From Bacteroidaceae bacterium (lineage in GTDB: Bacteria > Bacteroidota > Bacteroidia > Bacteroidales > Bacteroidaceae), in NCBI GenBank assembly GCA_017541025.1, contig JAFXZY010000030.1, forward strand, positions 1 to 32,180: DNA of 32,180 bases. Direction: 5' to 3'. The translations under genes were made by a program, and so were the position numbers. The notes beneath the pieces were generated by a model that saw nothing but the letters and a program-made list of their open reading frames with translations, had not been told where the DNA came from and made no database searches. Below, piece by piece: positions 15,311-22,313 of this stretch; the stretch's first letter is position 1; every line of letters begins with the position of its first letter.

Positions 15311-16183
15311 TCAATAATATAACTTTTGTCCGGCTGCAAGGGTATTCTGCATAAGCATACAGATGGTCATCGGCCCTACTCCACCAGGAACAGGCGTAAT
15401 GTAAGAGCAGAGAGGAGCAACATTATCGAAATCGACATCACCACTCAGACGGAAACCATTTTTACGTGTGGCATCCGGAACACGGGTAGTACCCACATCA
15501 ATAATAGTAGCCCCTGGTTTTACCATATCTGCTGTCACAAAACCAGGTTTTCCAATGGCAGCAATGATAATGTCTGCCTGCAGACACTCTTCCTTGAGTG
15601 TCTTGGAACGACTGTGACAAACGGTAACCGTAGCATCTACGCCCTTCTGCATCATCAGTTGCGACATAGGCTTACCCACAATATTGCTGCGCCCCAGAAT
15701 GACACATTTCTTTCCGTTAGTCTCTACATTGTAGCGACGCAACAACTCCAAAATACCCTTTGGCGTAGCTGAAATAAAGGCAGGCAGACCAATAGCAACA
15801 CGTCCCACATTGATAGGATGGAAACCGTCAACATCCTTACGGTAATCGATGGCCTCTATCACCTTCTGCTCATCAATATGCTTGGGTAAAGGCAACTGGA
15901 CTATGAAGCCGTCTACGTCGGCATCGGAATTTAATTGCGATACACACGAAAGCAGTTCTGCTTCTGATATATTATCCTCAAAACGTAGGAGGGTACTCTT
16001 AAAGCCACAAGCCTCACACGCAAGTACCTTATTCTTTACGTAGGTCTCACTTCCACCATCATGGCCTACCAAAACAGCAGCCAAATGAGGTCGTTTGCCA
16101 CCTGCAGCAACTATAGCTTCAACCTTCTCCTTTATCTCTGCCTTAATAGTAGCAGCAGTCTGTTTTCCATCAATTAGTTCCAT
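15311..16183 (-). CDS. folD: Methylenetetrahydrofolate dehydrogenase/cyclohydrolase FolD
   Basis: A 290-residue bifunctional cytosolic enzyme. It interconverts 5,10-methylene-, 5,10-methenyl- and 10-formyl-tetrahydrofolate using NADP. Family motifs are [14 protein letters not shown] (catalytic Lys in the YxxxK-type motif), [15 protein letters not shown], the Rossmann segment [26 protein letters not shown]-like region and the C-terminal [14 protein letters not shown]. Length is normal. It is downstream of ffh in the same direction, but the heptamer-flanked four-helix-bundle pseudogene now separates the two. No promoter consensus is seen directly ahead of the ATG, so it may depend on read-through from ffh. 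Confidence 0.95.
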   Translation of the reverse strand: MELIDGKQTAATIKAEIKEKVEAIVAAGGKRPHLAAVLVGHDGGSETYVKNKVLACEACGFKSTLLRFEDNISEAELLSCVSQLNSDADVDGFIVQLPLPKHIDEQKVIEAIDYRKDVDGFHPINVGRVAIGLPAFISATPKGILELLRRYNVETNGKKCVILGRSNIVGKPMSQLMMQKGVDATVTVCHSRSKTLKEECLQADIIIAAIGKPGFVTADMVKPGATIIDVGTTRVPDATRKNGFRLSGDVDFDNVAPLCSYITPVPGGVGPMTICMLMQNTLAAGQKLYY

Positions 16184-16192
16184 TTCTTTTCG

Positions 16193-16228
16193 TATTACGG
16201 TTAGCGGTTAGCGGTTAGCGGTTAGCGG
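16193..16228 (+). repeat. Heptamer array TTAGCGG x4 (left arm of the inverted pair)
   Basis: Four perfect TTAGCGG units (16201-16228) follow a degenerate unit (TATTACGG, 16193-16200). The array begins 10 bp ahead of the folD ATG and contains the stop codon and last codons (ANR) of the four-helix-bundle frame, read on the minus strand. It is inverted relative to the array at 16597-16640. Confidence 0.9.
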
Positions 16229-16593
16229 CTTCAAGTTGCTTTTGAAATGATGACCGTAAACCAGATAACTGCTTCCCGATAACATTTATTCTTTCTTTTT
16301 CTTCTGCGAATTCTTTTTCACTGATATATCCTAAATCGAGAGCTATGTCAAGCTGACAAAGTGTTTCGGTTAATGATCCATAAGCGATTTCAAGAAAGCG
16401 AATTTTCTCTTTAACTGATGCGGCCAGATCCTTCTGCAATGTTTGAAGGTACCGACACAACGGCTCTACGAAGTTGGTCGCTCAACGCATATATCTCGCG
16501 ATTAGGAAATTTGTCTATGAAAGAATACACATCCCTAACCAGCAACTTTGCTTCCTTATATCCCCTCAAATCAAAGAATGTAAACTTATCCAT
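16215..16593 (-). pseudogene. Frameshifted four-helix-bundle (23S IVS-type, TIGR02436) protein gene
   Basis: Two overlapping frames together encode one 125-residue four-helix-bundle protein of the 23S rRNA intervening-sequence/Avd-like type. The first part (ATG 16593) reads MDKFTFFDLRGYKEAKLL ... QLRRAVVSVPSNIAEGSGRIS and stops at TAA. The second part continues in the +1 frame as KEKIRFLEIAYGSLTE ... LGYISEKEFAEEKER to the stop at 16215. The conserved NIAEG(S/F)GR and EIAYGSL motifs fall on opposite sides, so a single gene has lost frame (two bases lost or one gained near 16411). The family's function is unclear; relatives occur in 23S rRNA insertions and in diversity-generating retroelements. 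It sits between ffh and folD, framed by inverted heptamer arrays. No rRNA or reverse transcriptase is nearby. Confidence 0.85.
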
Positions 16594-16596
16594 CTT

Positions 16597-16640
16597 CGCT
16601 AACCGCTAACCACTAACCGAGACAACCATTAACCATTAAC
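16597..16640 (-). repeat. Heptamer array GTTAGCG/GTTAATG (right arm of the inverted pair)
   Basis: Read on the minus strand, this is GTTAATG x2, an irregular GTTGTCTCG, GTTAGTG, then GTTAGCG x2, ending 3 bp before the ATG of the four-helix-bundle frame. The GTTAATG units also encode the end of ffh (Val-Asn-Gly-stop). It is the inverted, partly decayed counterpart of the array at 16193-16228. Confidence 0.85.
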
Positions 16641-17972
16641 GGGCATTCTGCCTTTCATCATCTTGGCCATCTGAGCCATTTTGCTGTTATTAGTGACAAG
16701 CTTCATCATTTTACGCGTCTGATCAAACTGCTTAATGAGCTTATTTACCTCCTGAATATTGGTACCAGAACCCTTGGCAAGACGCATACGACGACTGGTA
16801 TTCAAACATTCTGGATTAACACGCTCTTTAGGGGTCATAGAGAGAATGATAGCCTCAATGTTCTTGAAAGCGTTATCATCAATATCAACATCCTTGAGTG
16901 CCTTGCCCACACCAGGAATCATACCAGCAAGATCCTTGAGATTACCCATTTTCTTGATTTGCTGAATCTGAGAATAGAAGTCGTTGAAGTCGAACTGATT
17001 CTTCTGGATCTTCTTCTGCAGGCGACGTGCCTCTTCCTCATCGTACTGCTCTTGGGCACGTTCTACGAGAGATACGATGTCGCCCATACCCAGAATACGA
17101 TCTGCCATACGACTGGGATGGAAGGCATCAATAGCCTCCATCTTCTCACCTGTACCCACAAATTTGATAGGTTTATCTACTACAGTACGGATACTGAGGG
17201 CAGCACCACCACGTGTATCACCATCCAGTTTGGTAAGGATAACACCTGTATAATCAAGACGGTCATTAAATTCCTTGGCCGTGTTTACAGCATCCTGGCC
17301 GGTCATAGCATCAACTACAAAGAGTATTTCATCGGGCTGAACAGCATCACGGATGTCCTGGATCTGCTGCATCAGCTCCTCATCAATAGCCTGACGACCA
17401 GCAGTATCCACTATCAGCACATCATGTGCCTTAGCCTTAGCTTCCTGAATGGCATGACGTGCCACCTCTACTGGATTGGTGGCTCCCATTTCCATATATA
17501 CAGGAACGCCCACCTGCTCACCCAAGACACGCAACTGCTCCATTGCAGCAGGACGGAAGGTATCACAGGCTGCAAGAAGGGGATTCAAATGACGCTTCTC
17601 CTTAAGCATTTTTGCCAATTTACCGCTCATGGTGGTCTTACCGGCACCGTTCAAGCCTGCCATAAGAATAATGGCTGGATGGCCTTTGAGCTGCATGTCG
17701 GTAGTCTCGCCTCCCATAAGGGATGCCAGCTCATCATGCACAATCTTGACCATCAACTGCTGAGGCTTGACAGCCGTGAGCACATTCTGGCCAAGAGCCT
17801 TCTGCTTAACGGTATCGGTAAAGTTCTTGGCTACCTTGTAGTTGACATCGGCATCGAGGAGTGCACGGCGCACATCCTTGAGGGTTTCGGCCACATTGAT
17901 TTCGGTAATTTTACCTTCACCCTTGAGTATCTTAAACGATCTTTCGAGTCTTTCGCTTAAATTTTCAAACAT
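16629..17972 (-). CDS. ffh: Signal recognition particle GTPase Ffh
   Basis: The 447-residue protein binds SRP RNA and signal sequences of nascent chains and delivers ribosomes to FtsY at the membrane. Domain order is an N-terminal helical bundle (1 to about 90), then the GTPase domain with GLNGAGKTT (P-loop, about 108-116), DTAGRQAIDEEL, TKLDGDTRGGAALS and GTGEKMEA. The methionine-rich M domain follows from about 300, with RMRLAKGSGTNIQEVNKLI (RNA-binding helix) near the end. The P-loop has Asn and Ala where Gln and Ser are common (GLQGSGKT), within family variation. The C-terminal PVNG and the stop codon are encoded by the adjacent heptamer array. Its RNA partner lies at 5099-5194. No clear promoter is seen ahead of it. 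Confidence 0.96.
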   Translation of the reverse strand: MFENLSERLERSFKILKGEGKITEINVAETLKDVRRALLDADVNYKVAKNFTDTVKQKALGQNVLTAVKPQQLMVKIVHDELASLMGGETTDMQLKGHPAIILMAGLNGAGKTTMSGKLAKMLKEKRHLNPLLAACDTFRPAAMEQLRVLGEQVGVPVYMEMGATNPVEVARHAIQEAKAKAHDVLIVDTAGRQAIDEELMQQIQDIRDAVQPDEILFVVDAMTGQDAVNTAKEFNDRLDYTGVILTKLDGDTRGGAALSIRTVVDKPIKFVGTGEKMEAIDAFHPSRMADRILGMGDIVSLVERAQEQYDEEEARRLQKKIQKNQFDFNDFYSQIQQIKKMGNLKDLAGMIPGVGKALKDVDIDDNAFKNIEAIILSMTPKERVNPECLNTSRRMRLAKGSGTNIQEVNKLIKQFDQTRKMMKLVTNNSKMAQMAKMMKGRMPVNG

Positions 17973-18006
17973 ATTCTTCTAAACCTTATTTATATATGCT
18001 ATTTCT

Positions 18007-18609
18007 TTACTGTTGTGGTGGCAATTGCAGTATCTGCTCTACAAGAGGAAGAACTACACGGGAAAGTATCTTATCATTAAGAAAATGCTCTCCCTCGAAA
18101 AATCTCATCTGCTCTGTGCCATAGTTCTTTTTAAAATCCGGTTGGCAGTTTACCAACTTATCCTGTGTTCCGAAAAGCCCCCATACCAACTTTTTCTCTT
18201 CTGGAGTAATGTCCAAAAAAGAACACTTCTCTATCTGCTGAAATTGCCGGATAAGCTCTTTATCGACCTTGAAATCACGTGCGCCATCTTGTCGCTTATT
18301 TCTAAACTCACGCCTGCCCATACCACGGAATGTTAGCAGACGAGCCATGTGAAAAGAAGGGTTCACCAAAATGCGAGGAATACCTCTAAGCTGCTCAGCA
18401 TACATTGCACCCATGCTGGTACCCAAAATGAGGTCTGGTTGTTCTGCCTGCACAAATGAAGAAAGCATTTGCTGAGCCTCAAGTGGCATAACCGGTATAT
18501 CCGGACTGACCACAGAGACATCACGGCCATACAGCAGGTTGCGCATTGTAGTAGCAGTCCCTGTGCTACCAGCTGATGCAAATCCGTGTAGATAAATCAC
18601 CTTCATCAT
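18007..18609 (-). CDS. YqiA/YcfP-type alpha/beta hydrolase
   Basis: A 200-residue cytosolic alpha/beta-hydrolase-fold protein of the YqiA (UPF0227) type, starting MMKVIYLHGFASAGSTGTA. The nucleophile elbow is GTSMG (LILGTSMGAMYAEQL), with the acid in GTQDKLVN and the histidine in EGEHFLND near the C-terminus, giving a plausible Ser-Asp-His triad. E. coli YqiA acts as an esterase on short acyl substrates; the physiological substrate here is unknown. The frame is open to 18636, but a -7 promoter box occupies 18634-18641, so the start must be the ATG at 18609 or the next ATG at 18606. It has its own promoter though it follows the rhamnose genes. Confidence 0.8.
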   Translation of the reverse strand: MMKVIYLHGFASAGSTGTATTMRNLLYGRDVSVVSPDIPVMPLEAQQMLSSFVQAEQPDLILGTSMGAMYAEQLRGIPRILVNPSFHMARLLTFRGMGRREFRNKRQDGARDFKVDKELIRQFQQIEKCSFLDITPEEKKLVWGLFGTQDKLVNCQPDFKKNYGTEQMRFFEGEHFLNDKILSRVVLPLVEQILQLPPQQ

Positions 18610-18633
18610 CTCTTGTGCATTTAAAATCGCTCG

Positions 18634-18641
18634 CAAAGGTA
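18634..18641 (-). promoter_or_regulatory. -7 promoter box for the YqiA-like gene
   Basis: On the minus strand this reads TACCTTTG, an exact TAnnTTTG match in the 60-bp gap after rfbD. It decides the downstream start codon. The -33 position holds only a weak match (CTTG). Confidence 0.65.
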
Positions 18642-18669
18642 CAACTTTTTCTCCTAATTGGCAAGACTT

Positions 18670-19638
18670 TTATTTCAGATTACTAATGCAATGCCTTAAG
18701 CTTTCCGTCCAGTAAGGAATGACAACAGAAAAGGTCTGCTTAATCTTTGTCTTGTCCAAAACACTATATGAAGGCCGTTTAACGGGACTGGGAAACTCAT
18801 CTGAATGACAAGGCTGTACATCACAATCTGCCTGTCCCGCATATTCTTGTATCTGTTTGGTAAAATCATACCAGCTGCAGACACCCTCGTTCGAAAAATG
18901 ATAGATTCCATTTTTCTCCCATTGAGCATTGAACATTGAACATTGAACATTGGGCATTTCTTTGTTATAATCCTCAAGGATAACGGAGATGACTTTGGCA
19001 AGGTCATAGGCGTAGGTGGGAGTGCCGACTTGGTCGAAAACAACCTTTAGCTGAGGTTTAGAAGCAGTAAGGTTGAGCATTGTCCTACAGAAGTTTTTGC
19101 CAAACTCGCTGTACAGCCATGCTGTACGAATGATGACGTGCTGACAACCTACTGCCAGAATAGCCTTCTCGCCACACTGTTTGGTCTGACCATATACACC
19201 CGTTGGCGTTCCCTGTTGATCCTCTCTGCATGGAACATTATAAGGTTCCTTACCAAAAACATAATCTGTAGATATGTGTATCAACAGGCCATTAACTTCT
19301 TTCATAGCCAAAGCCAGATTCTCTGGTGCCTTAGCATTAAGTTTCATGGCCAACTCCTGATTCTCTTCTGCAGCATCCACATTAGTATAAGCTGCACAGT
19401 TGATAATAACCTGAATTTGGTTCTGCTCAACCACATTGCGAATAGCGGCAAGGTCAGTTATATCCAGCATAGATGTTTCCGTACAGACATTCTGACCAGC
19501 CAGTTTATGGAGCATAGAGACTGATTCAGGACTGGCATTACACACATCTGTATAGAAAAAATGATGAATGGAGCCTTGGGCAACGATACGCATTTCGTTA
19601 CCCAACTGTCCATTTGCCCCTGTTACAAGAATATTCAT
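18670..19638 (-). CDS. rfbD: dTDP-4-dehydrorhamnose reductase RmlD
   Basis: A 322-residue Rossmann-fold SDR that performs the last step of dTDP-L-rhamnose synthesis: NAD(P)H reduction of dTDP-4-dehydrorhamnose. Visible motifs are GANGQLGNEM at the N-terminus, INCAAYTNVDAAE, STDYVFG (catalytic Thr/Asp), YGQTKQCGE (YxxxK) and the substrate region RTAWLYSEFGKNF. It is longer than the usual 285-300 residues. Part of the excess is a segment PNVQCSMFNAQWE just before GIYHFSNEGVCSWYDF, encoded by a 7-bp tandem array (18920-18954). The array is in frame, so the enzyme may still work. The start is 6 bp after rfbB. Confidence 0.94.
   Translation of the reverse strand: MNILVTGANGQLGNEMRIVAQGSIHHFFYTDVCNASPESVSMLHKLAGQNVCTETSMLDITDLAAIRNVVEQNQIQVIINCAAYTNVDAAEENQELAMKLNAKAPENLALAMKEVNGLLIHISTDYVFGKEPYNVPCREDQQGTPTGVYGQTKQCGEKAILAVGCQHVIIRTAWLYSEFGKNFCRTMLNLTASKPQLKVVFDQVGTPTYAYDLAKVISVILEDYNKEMPNVQCSMFNAQWEKNGIYHFSNEGVCSWYDFTKQIQEYAGQADCDVQPCHSDEFPSPVKRPSYSVLDKTKIKQTFSVVIPYWTESLRHCISNLK
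18920..18954. repeat. Heptamer array CATTGAA x5 inside rfbD
   Basis: Five consecutive 7-bp units, CATTGAG, CATTGAA three times and CATTGGG, lie inside the rfbD coding region. On the coding strand the repeat is TTCAATG and is translated as part of NVQCSMFNAQ. The total of 35 bp with its flanks leaves the reading frame intact. Confidence 0.9.
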
Positions 19639-19644
19639 ACGCTT

Positions 19645-20778
19645 TTAACGGCCTTTATACATGTTTTCGTAATATGACTGATAGTCGCCTGAGGTGACAT
19701 TGTCCAGCCACTCCTCATTGTCGAGATACCACTTAACAGTCTTTTCTATACCTTCCTCGAACTGGAGCGAAGGCTCCCACCCTAACTCCTTCTGCAATTT
19801 AGTGCTGTCTATTGCATAGCGAGCATCATGGCCCAGGCGGTCTGTTACATAAGTGATGAGGTCGAGGTCGGCTCCCTCGGGACGCCCAAGAAGACGGTCC
19901 ACTGTAGCAATGACGGTCTTAATGATATCTATATTTTTCCACTCGTTGAAACCACCAATATTGTAGGTCTCAGCAATGGTGCCATTATGGAAGATGGTAT
20001 CAATGGCACGAGCATGGTCTACTACATAAAGCCAATCGCGAACATTGTCACCCTTACCATAGACAGGAAGGGGCTTGCGATGACGAATGTTATTGATGAA
20101 GAGAGGAATCAACTTCTCAGGAAACTGGTAAGGGCCATAGTTGTTACTACAGTTGGTGACAATGGTAGGCATTCCGTATGTATCATGGAATGCACGGACA
20201 AAATGGTCGGAGCTTGCCTTGGAAGCAGAATAGGGAGAGTGAGGATTGTACTTGGTGGTTTCGTAGAAGAAATCCCTTCCGTATGCCAAATGATGCTCGC
20301 CAGAAGAAGCCTTGGTGGTAAATGGGGGTTCTATTCCTTCAGGATTTGTCATCTCAAGAGCACCATAAACCTCATCAGTTGAAATGTGATAGAAACGTTT
20401 TCCCTCATATTTTTCTGGAAGCGATTCCCAATAGAGCTTGGCTACCTGAAGAAGACTGAGTGTTCCCATCACATTGGTACGTGCAAAAGTAAAGGGATCC
20501 TTAATAGAACGGTCAACGTGTGACTCTGCTGCCAAGTGAATAATACCATCTACTTTTTCATCCTGCATGAGCTGATAGAAAGCATCAAAATCACAGATGT
20601 CCATCTTAACAAACTTATAGTTAGGTCTGTCCTCTATATCCTTAAGATTAGCCAAGTTTCCGGCATACGTCAACTTGTCCAGGTTGATAATATTGTACTG
20701 GGGATATTTGTTGACAAAAAGTCTTACTACGTGGCTACCGATAAAACCGGCTCCTCCTGTGATAACAATATTTTTCAT
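19645..20778 (-). CDS. rfbB: dTDP-glucose 4,6-dehydratase RmlB
   Basis: A 377-residue extended SDR that turns dTDP-glucose into dTDP-4-dehydro-6-deoxyglucose using bound NAD+. It shows the glycine motif GGAGFIGSH at residues 8-16, HLAAESHVDRSI, HISTDEVYGAL (catalytic Thr-Asp-Glu), YSASKASSDHFV (YxxxK), NCSNNYGPYQFPEKLIP and VRDWLYVVDHARA. Length is slightly above the usual 340-360 because of a loop after the TDEVYG motif. It is the third gene in rfbA-rfbC-rfbB-rfbD order, 2 bp after rfbC. Confidence 0.96.
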   Translation of the reverse strand: MKNIVITGGAGFIGSHVVRLFVNKYPQYNIINLDKLTYAGNLANLKDIEDRPNYKFVKMDICDFDAFYQLMQDEKVDGIIHLAAESHVDRSIKDPFTFARTNVMGTLSLLQVAKLYWESLPEKYEGKRFYHISTDEVYGALEMTNPEGIEPPFTTKASSGEHHLAYGRDFFYETTKYNPHSPYSASKASSDHFVRAFHDTYGMPTIVTNCSNNYGPYQFPEKLIPLFINNIRHRKPLPVYGKGDNVRDWLYVVDHARAIDTIFHNGTIAETYNIGGFNEWKNIDIIKTVIATVDRLLGRPEGADLDLITYVTDRLGHDARYAIDSTKLQKELGWEPSLQFEEGIEKTVKWYLDNEEWLDNVTSGDYQSYYENMYKGR

Positions 20779-20780
20779 GT

Positions 20781-21359
20781 TTATTTCATTTTATTTGATT
20801 CAACATTATATTCAAAAGGACTATCAAAATCCTTAAGCAACTCGTGTTTTGTATCTTTCTCGCTCAGAATGGCACTTTCTACAGGTATACGCCAATCTAT
20901 ACCAAGAGACTGGTCTAAAATAGAGATCCCCCCATCTGCCTGAGGAGTATAGAAATTATCGCACTTATACTGAAAAACAGCAGATTCAGAAAGAACGGAA
21001 AAACCGTGGGCAAAGCCTTGAGGAATAAAGAACTGGAGCCTGTTCTGCTCAGAAAGTTCTATAGCTACATGCTGCCCGTAAGTTGGTGAACCTTTACGAA
21101 TGTCCACGGCAACATCCAGAACAGCTCCTTTTACGCAACGCACCAGTTTGCTTTGTGTATAAGGCGGACGTTGGAAATGAAGTCCGCGCATCACACCGTA
21201 AGAACTCATGCTTTCGTTGTCTTGGACAAAACGAATCGATGCCACCTTTTCATCAAACTCTCGTTGGGAGAATGATTCGAAGAAATATCCCCGCGCATCC
21301 TCAAATACTCGTGGTTTAATAACCAGAAGTCCCTGTATAGCTGTTTTTATTACTTCCAT
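20781..21359 (-). CDS. rfbC: dTDP-4-dehydrorhamnose 3,5-epimerase RmlC
   Basis: A 192-residue cupin-fold epimerase that acts between RmlB and RmlD. Diagnostic segments are PRVFEDARGYFFESF, RGLHFQRPPYTQSKLVRCVKGAVLDVAVDIRKGSPTYG-type region with the catalytic His in GLHFQ, IPQGFAHGF and QYKCDNFYTPQADGGI with the catalytic Tyr. Length agrees with the family. It lies 9 bp after rfbA and 2 bp before rfbB, so the four genes are certainly co-transcribed. Confidence 0.96.
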   Translation of the reverse strand: MEVIKTAIQGLLVIKPRVFEDARGYFFESFSQREFDEKVASIRFVQDNESMSSYGVMRGLHFQRPPYTQSKLVRCVKGAVLDVAVDIRKGSPTYGQHVAIELSEQNRLQFFIPQGFAHGFSVLSESAVFQYKCDNFYTPQADGGISILDQSLGIDWRIPVESAILSEKDTKHELLKDFDSPFEYNVESNKMK

Positions 21360-21368
21360 TTCAATATA

Positions 21369-22277
21369 TTAAAAATCAATATTAGGTAGACCCGTCTCCT
21401 TCATCTCATCAATAACCTTTAACAAATACTGCCCATACTGATTCTTAATCATGGGTTGGGCCAGCTGGCGCATACAGTCCTCTGTTATCCACCCTTGACG
21501 ATAGGCAATACCCTCCAGACATGCCACCTTAAGTCCTTGGCGTTTCTCAAGAACCTCGATATAAGTGGATGCTTCACTTAACGAATCATGAGTTCCGGTA
21601 TCCAACCAGGCAAAACCTCTTCCCAAAGGAAGCACTTTAAGTTCGCCTGCAGAAAGGAACTCCTGATTAACAGTCGTAATCTCATACTCACCACGTGCTG
21701 AGGGCTGGATGTGAGAAGCCACGTCCACCACTCTGTTGGGATAGAAATACAAGCCTACCACAGCATAGTTGCTCTTGGGCTTTGCCGGCTTCTCCTCAAT
21801 AGAGAGACAGTTGCCCTTTGCATCAAACTCAGCCACTCCATAGCGCTCTGGATCACTCACCCAATAACCAAATACGGTTGCCTTATGCTCTTCTTCGGCT
21901 GTACGGACTGCCTCCTTAAGCATTCCAGTAAACCCGGAACCGTGAAATATGTTGTCACCCAAAACAAGGCAAACAGAATCATCTCCAATAAAATCCTTAC
22001 CAATGACAAACGCCTGGGCCAAGCCATCTGGGGAAGGTTGCTCAGCATACGAGAAATGCACCCCATAATCCGAGCCATCACCCAAAAGACGCTTGAAGCC
22101 AGGAAGGTCAAAGGGTGTAGAGATGATAAGAATATCCCTGATACCTGCTAACATAAGCACAGATATGGGGTAATAAACCATAGGTTTGTCATATATGGGC
22201 ATCAACTGCTTACTAATTCCCTTTGTAATGGGGTAAAGACGTGTTCCGGACCCTCCGGCTAAAACAATTCCTTTCAT
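21369..22277 (-). CDS. rfbA: Glucose-1-phosphate thymidylyltransferase RmlA
   Basis: A 302-residue nucleotidyltransferase that couples dTTP and glucose-1-phosphate to dTDP-glucose, the committed step of dTDP-L-rhamnose synthesis. The N-terminal signature is [20 protein letters not shown], followed by [18 protein letters not shown]. Also present are [11 protein letters not shown] (metal-binding Asp), [36 protein letters not shown] and [14 protein letters not shown]. Length is typical (about 290-300). It begins 36 bp after the lptD stop codon with no promoter consensus seen between, suggesting transcription from the lptD promoter. Confidence 0.97.
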   Translation of the reverse strand: MKGIVLAGGSGTRLYPITKGISKQLMPIYDKPMVYYPISVLMLAGIRDILIISTPFDLPGFKRLLGDGSDYGVHFSYAEQPSPDGLAQAFVIGKDFIGDDSVCLVLGDNIFHGSGFTGMLKEAVRTAEEEHKATVFGYWVSDPERYGVAEFDAKGNCLSIEEKPAKPKSNYAVVGLYFYPNRVVDVASHIQPSARGEYEITTVNQEFLSAGELKVLPLGRGFAWLDTGTHDSLSEASTYIEVLEKRQGLKVACLEGIAYRQGWITEDCMRQLAQPMIKNQYGQYLLKVIDEMKETGLPNIDF

Positions 22278-22313
22278 GATATATAATTGTTAAAGTTTTT
22301 GTTATTCTTGTTA

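Noticed and set aside
16215-16228. Heptamer units considered as a CRISPR array
   Set aside because: The units are 7 bp, contiguous and without spacers, and no cas genes are present.
16405-16420. Programmed +1 frameshifting in the four-helix-bundle gene as the main explanation
   Set aside because: A stop codon at the shift site is suggestive, but there is no strong internal Shine-Dalgarno or known slippery codon, so decay by a small indel is preferred.
16959-17960. A 333-codon open frame on the plus strand
   Set aside because: It lies entirely antisense to ffh, has no recognisable domain, and is rich in His, Leu and Cys as expected from a shadow of a conserved coding strand.
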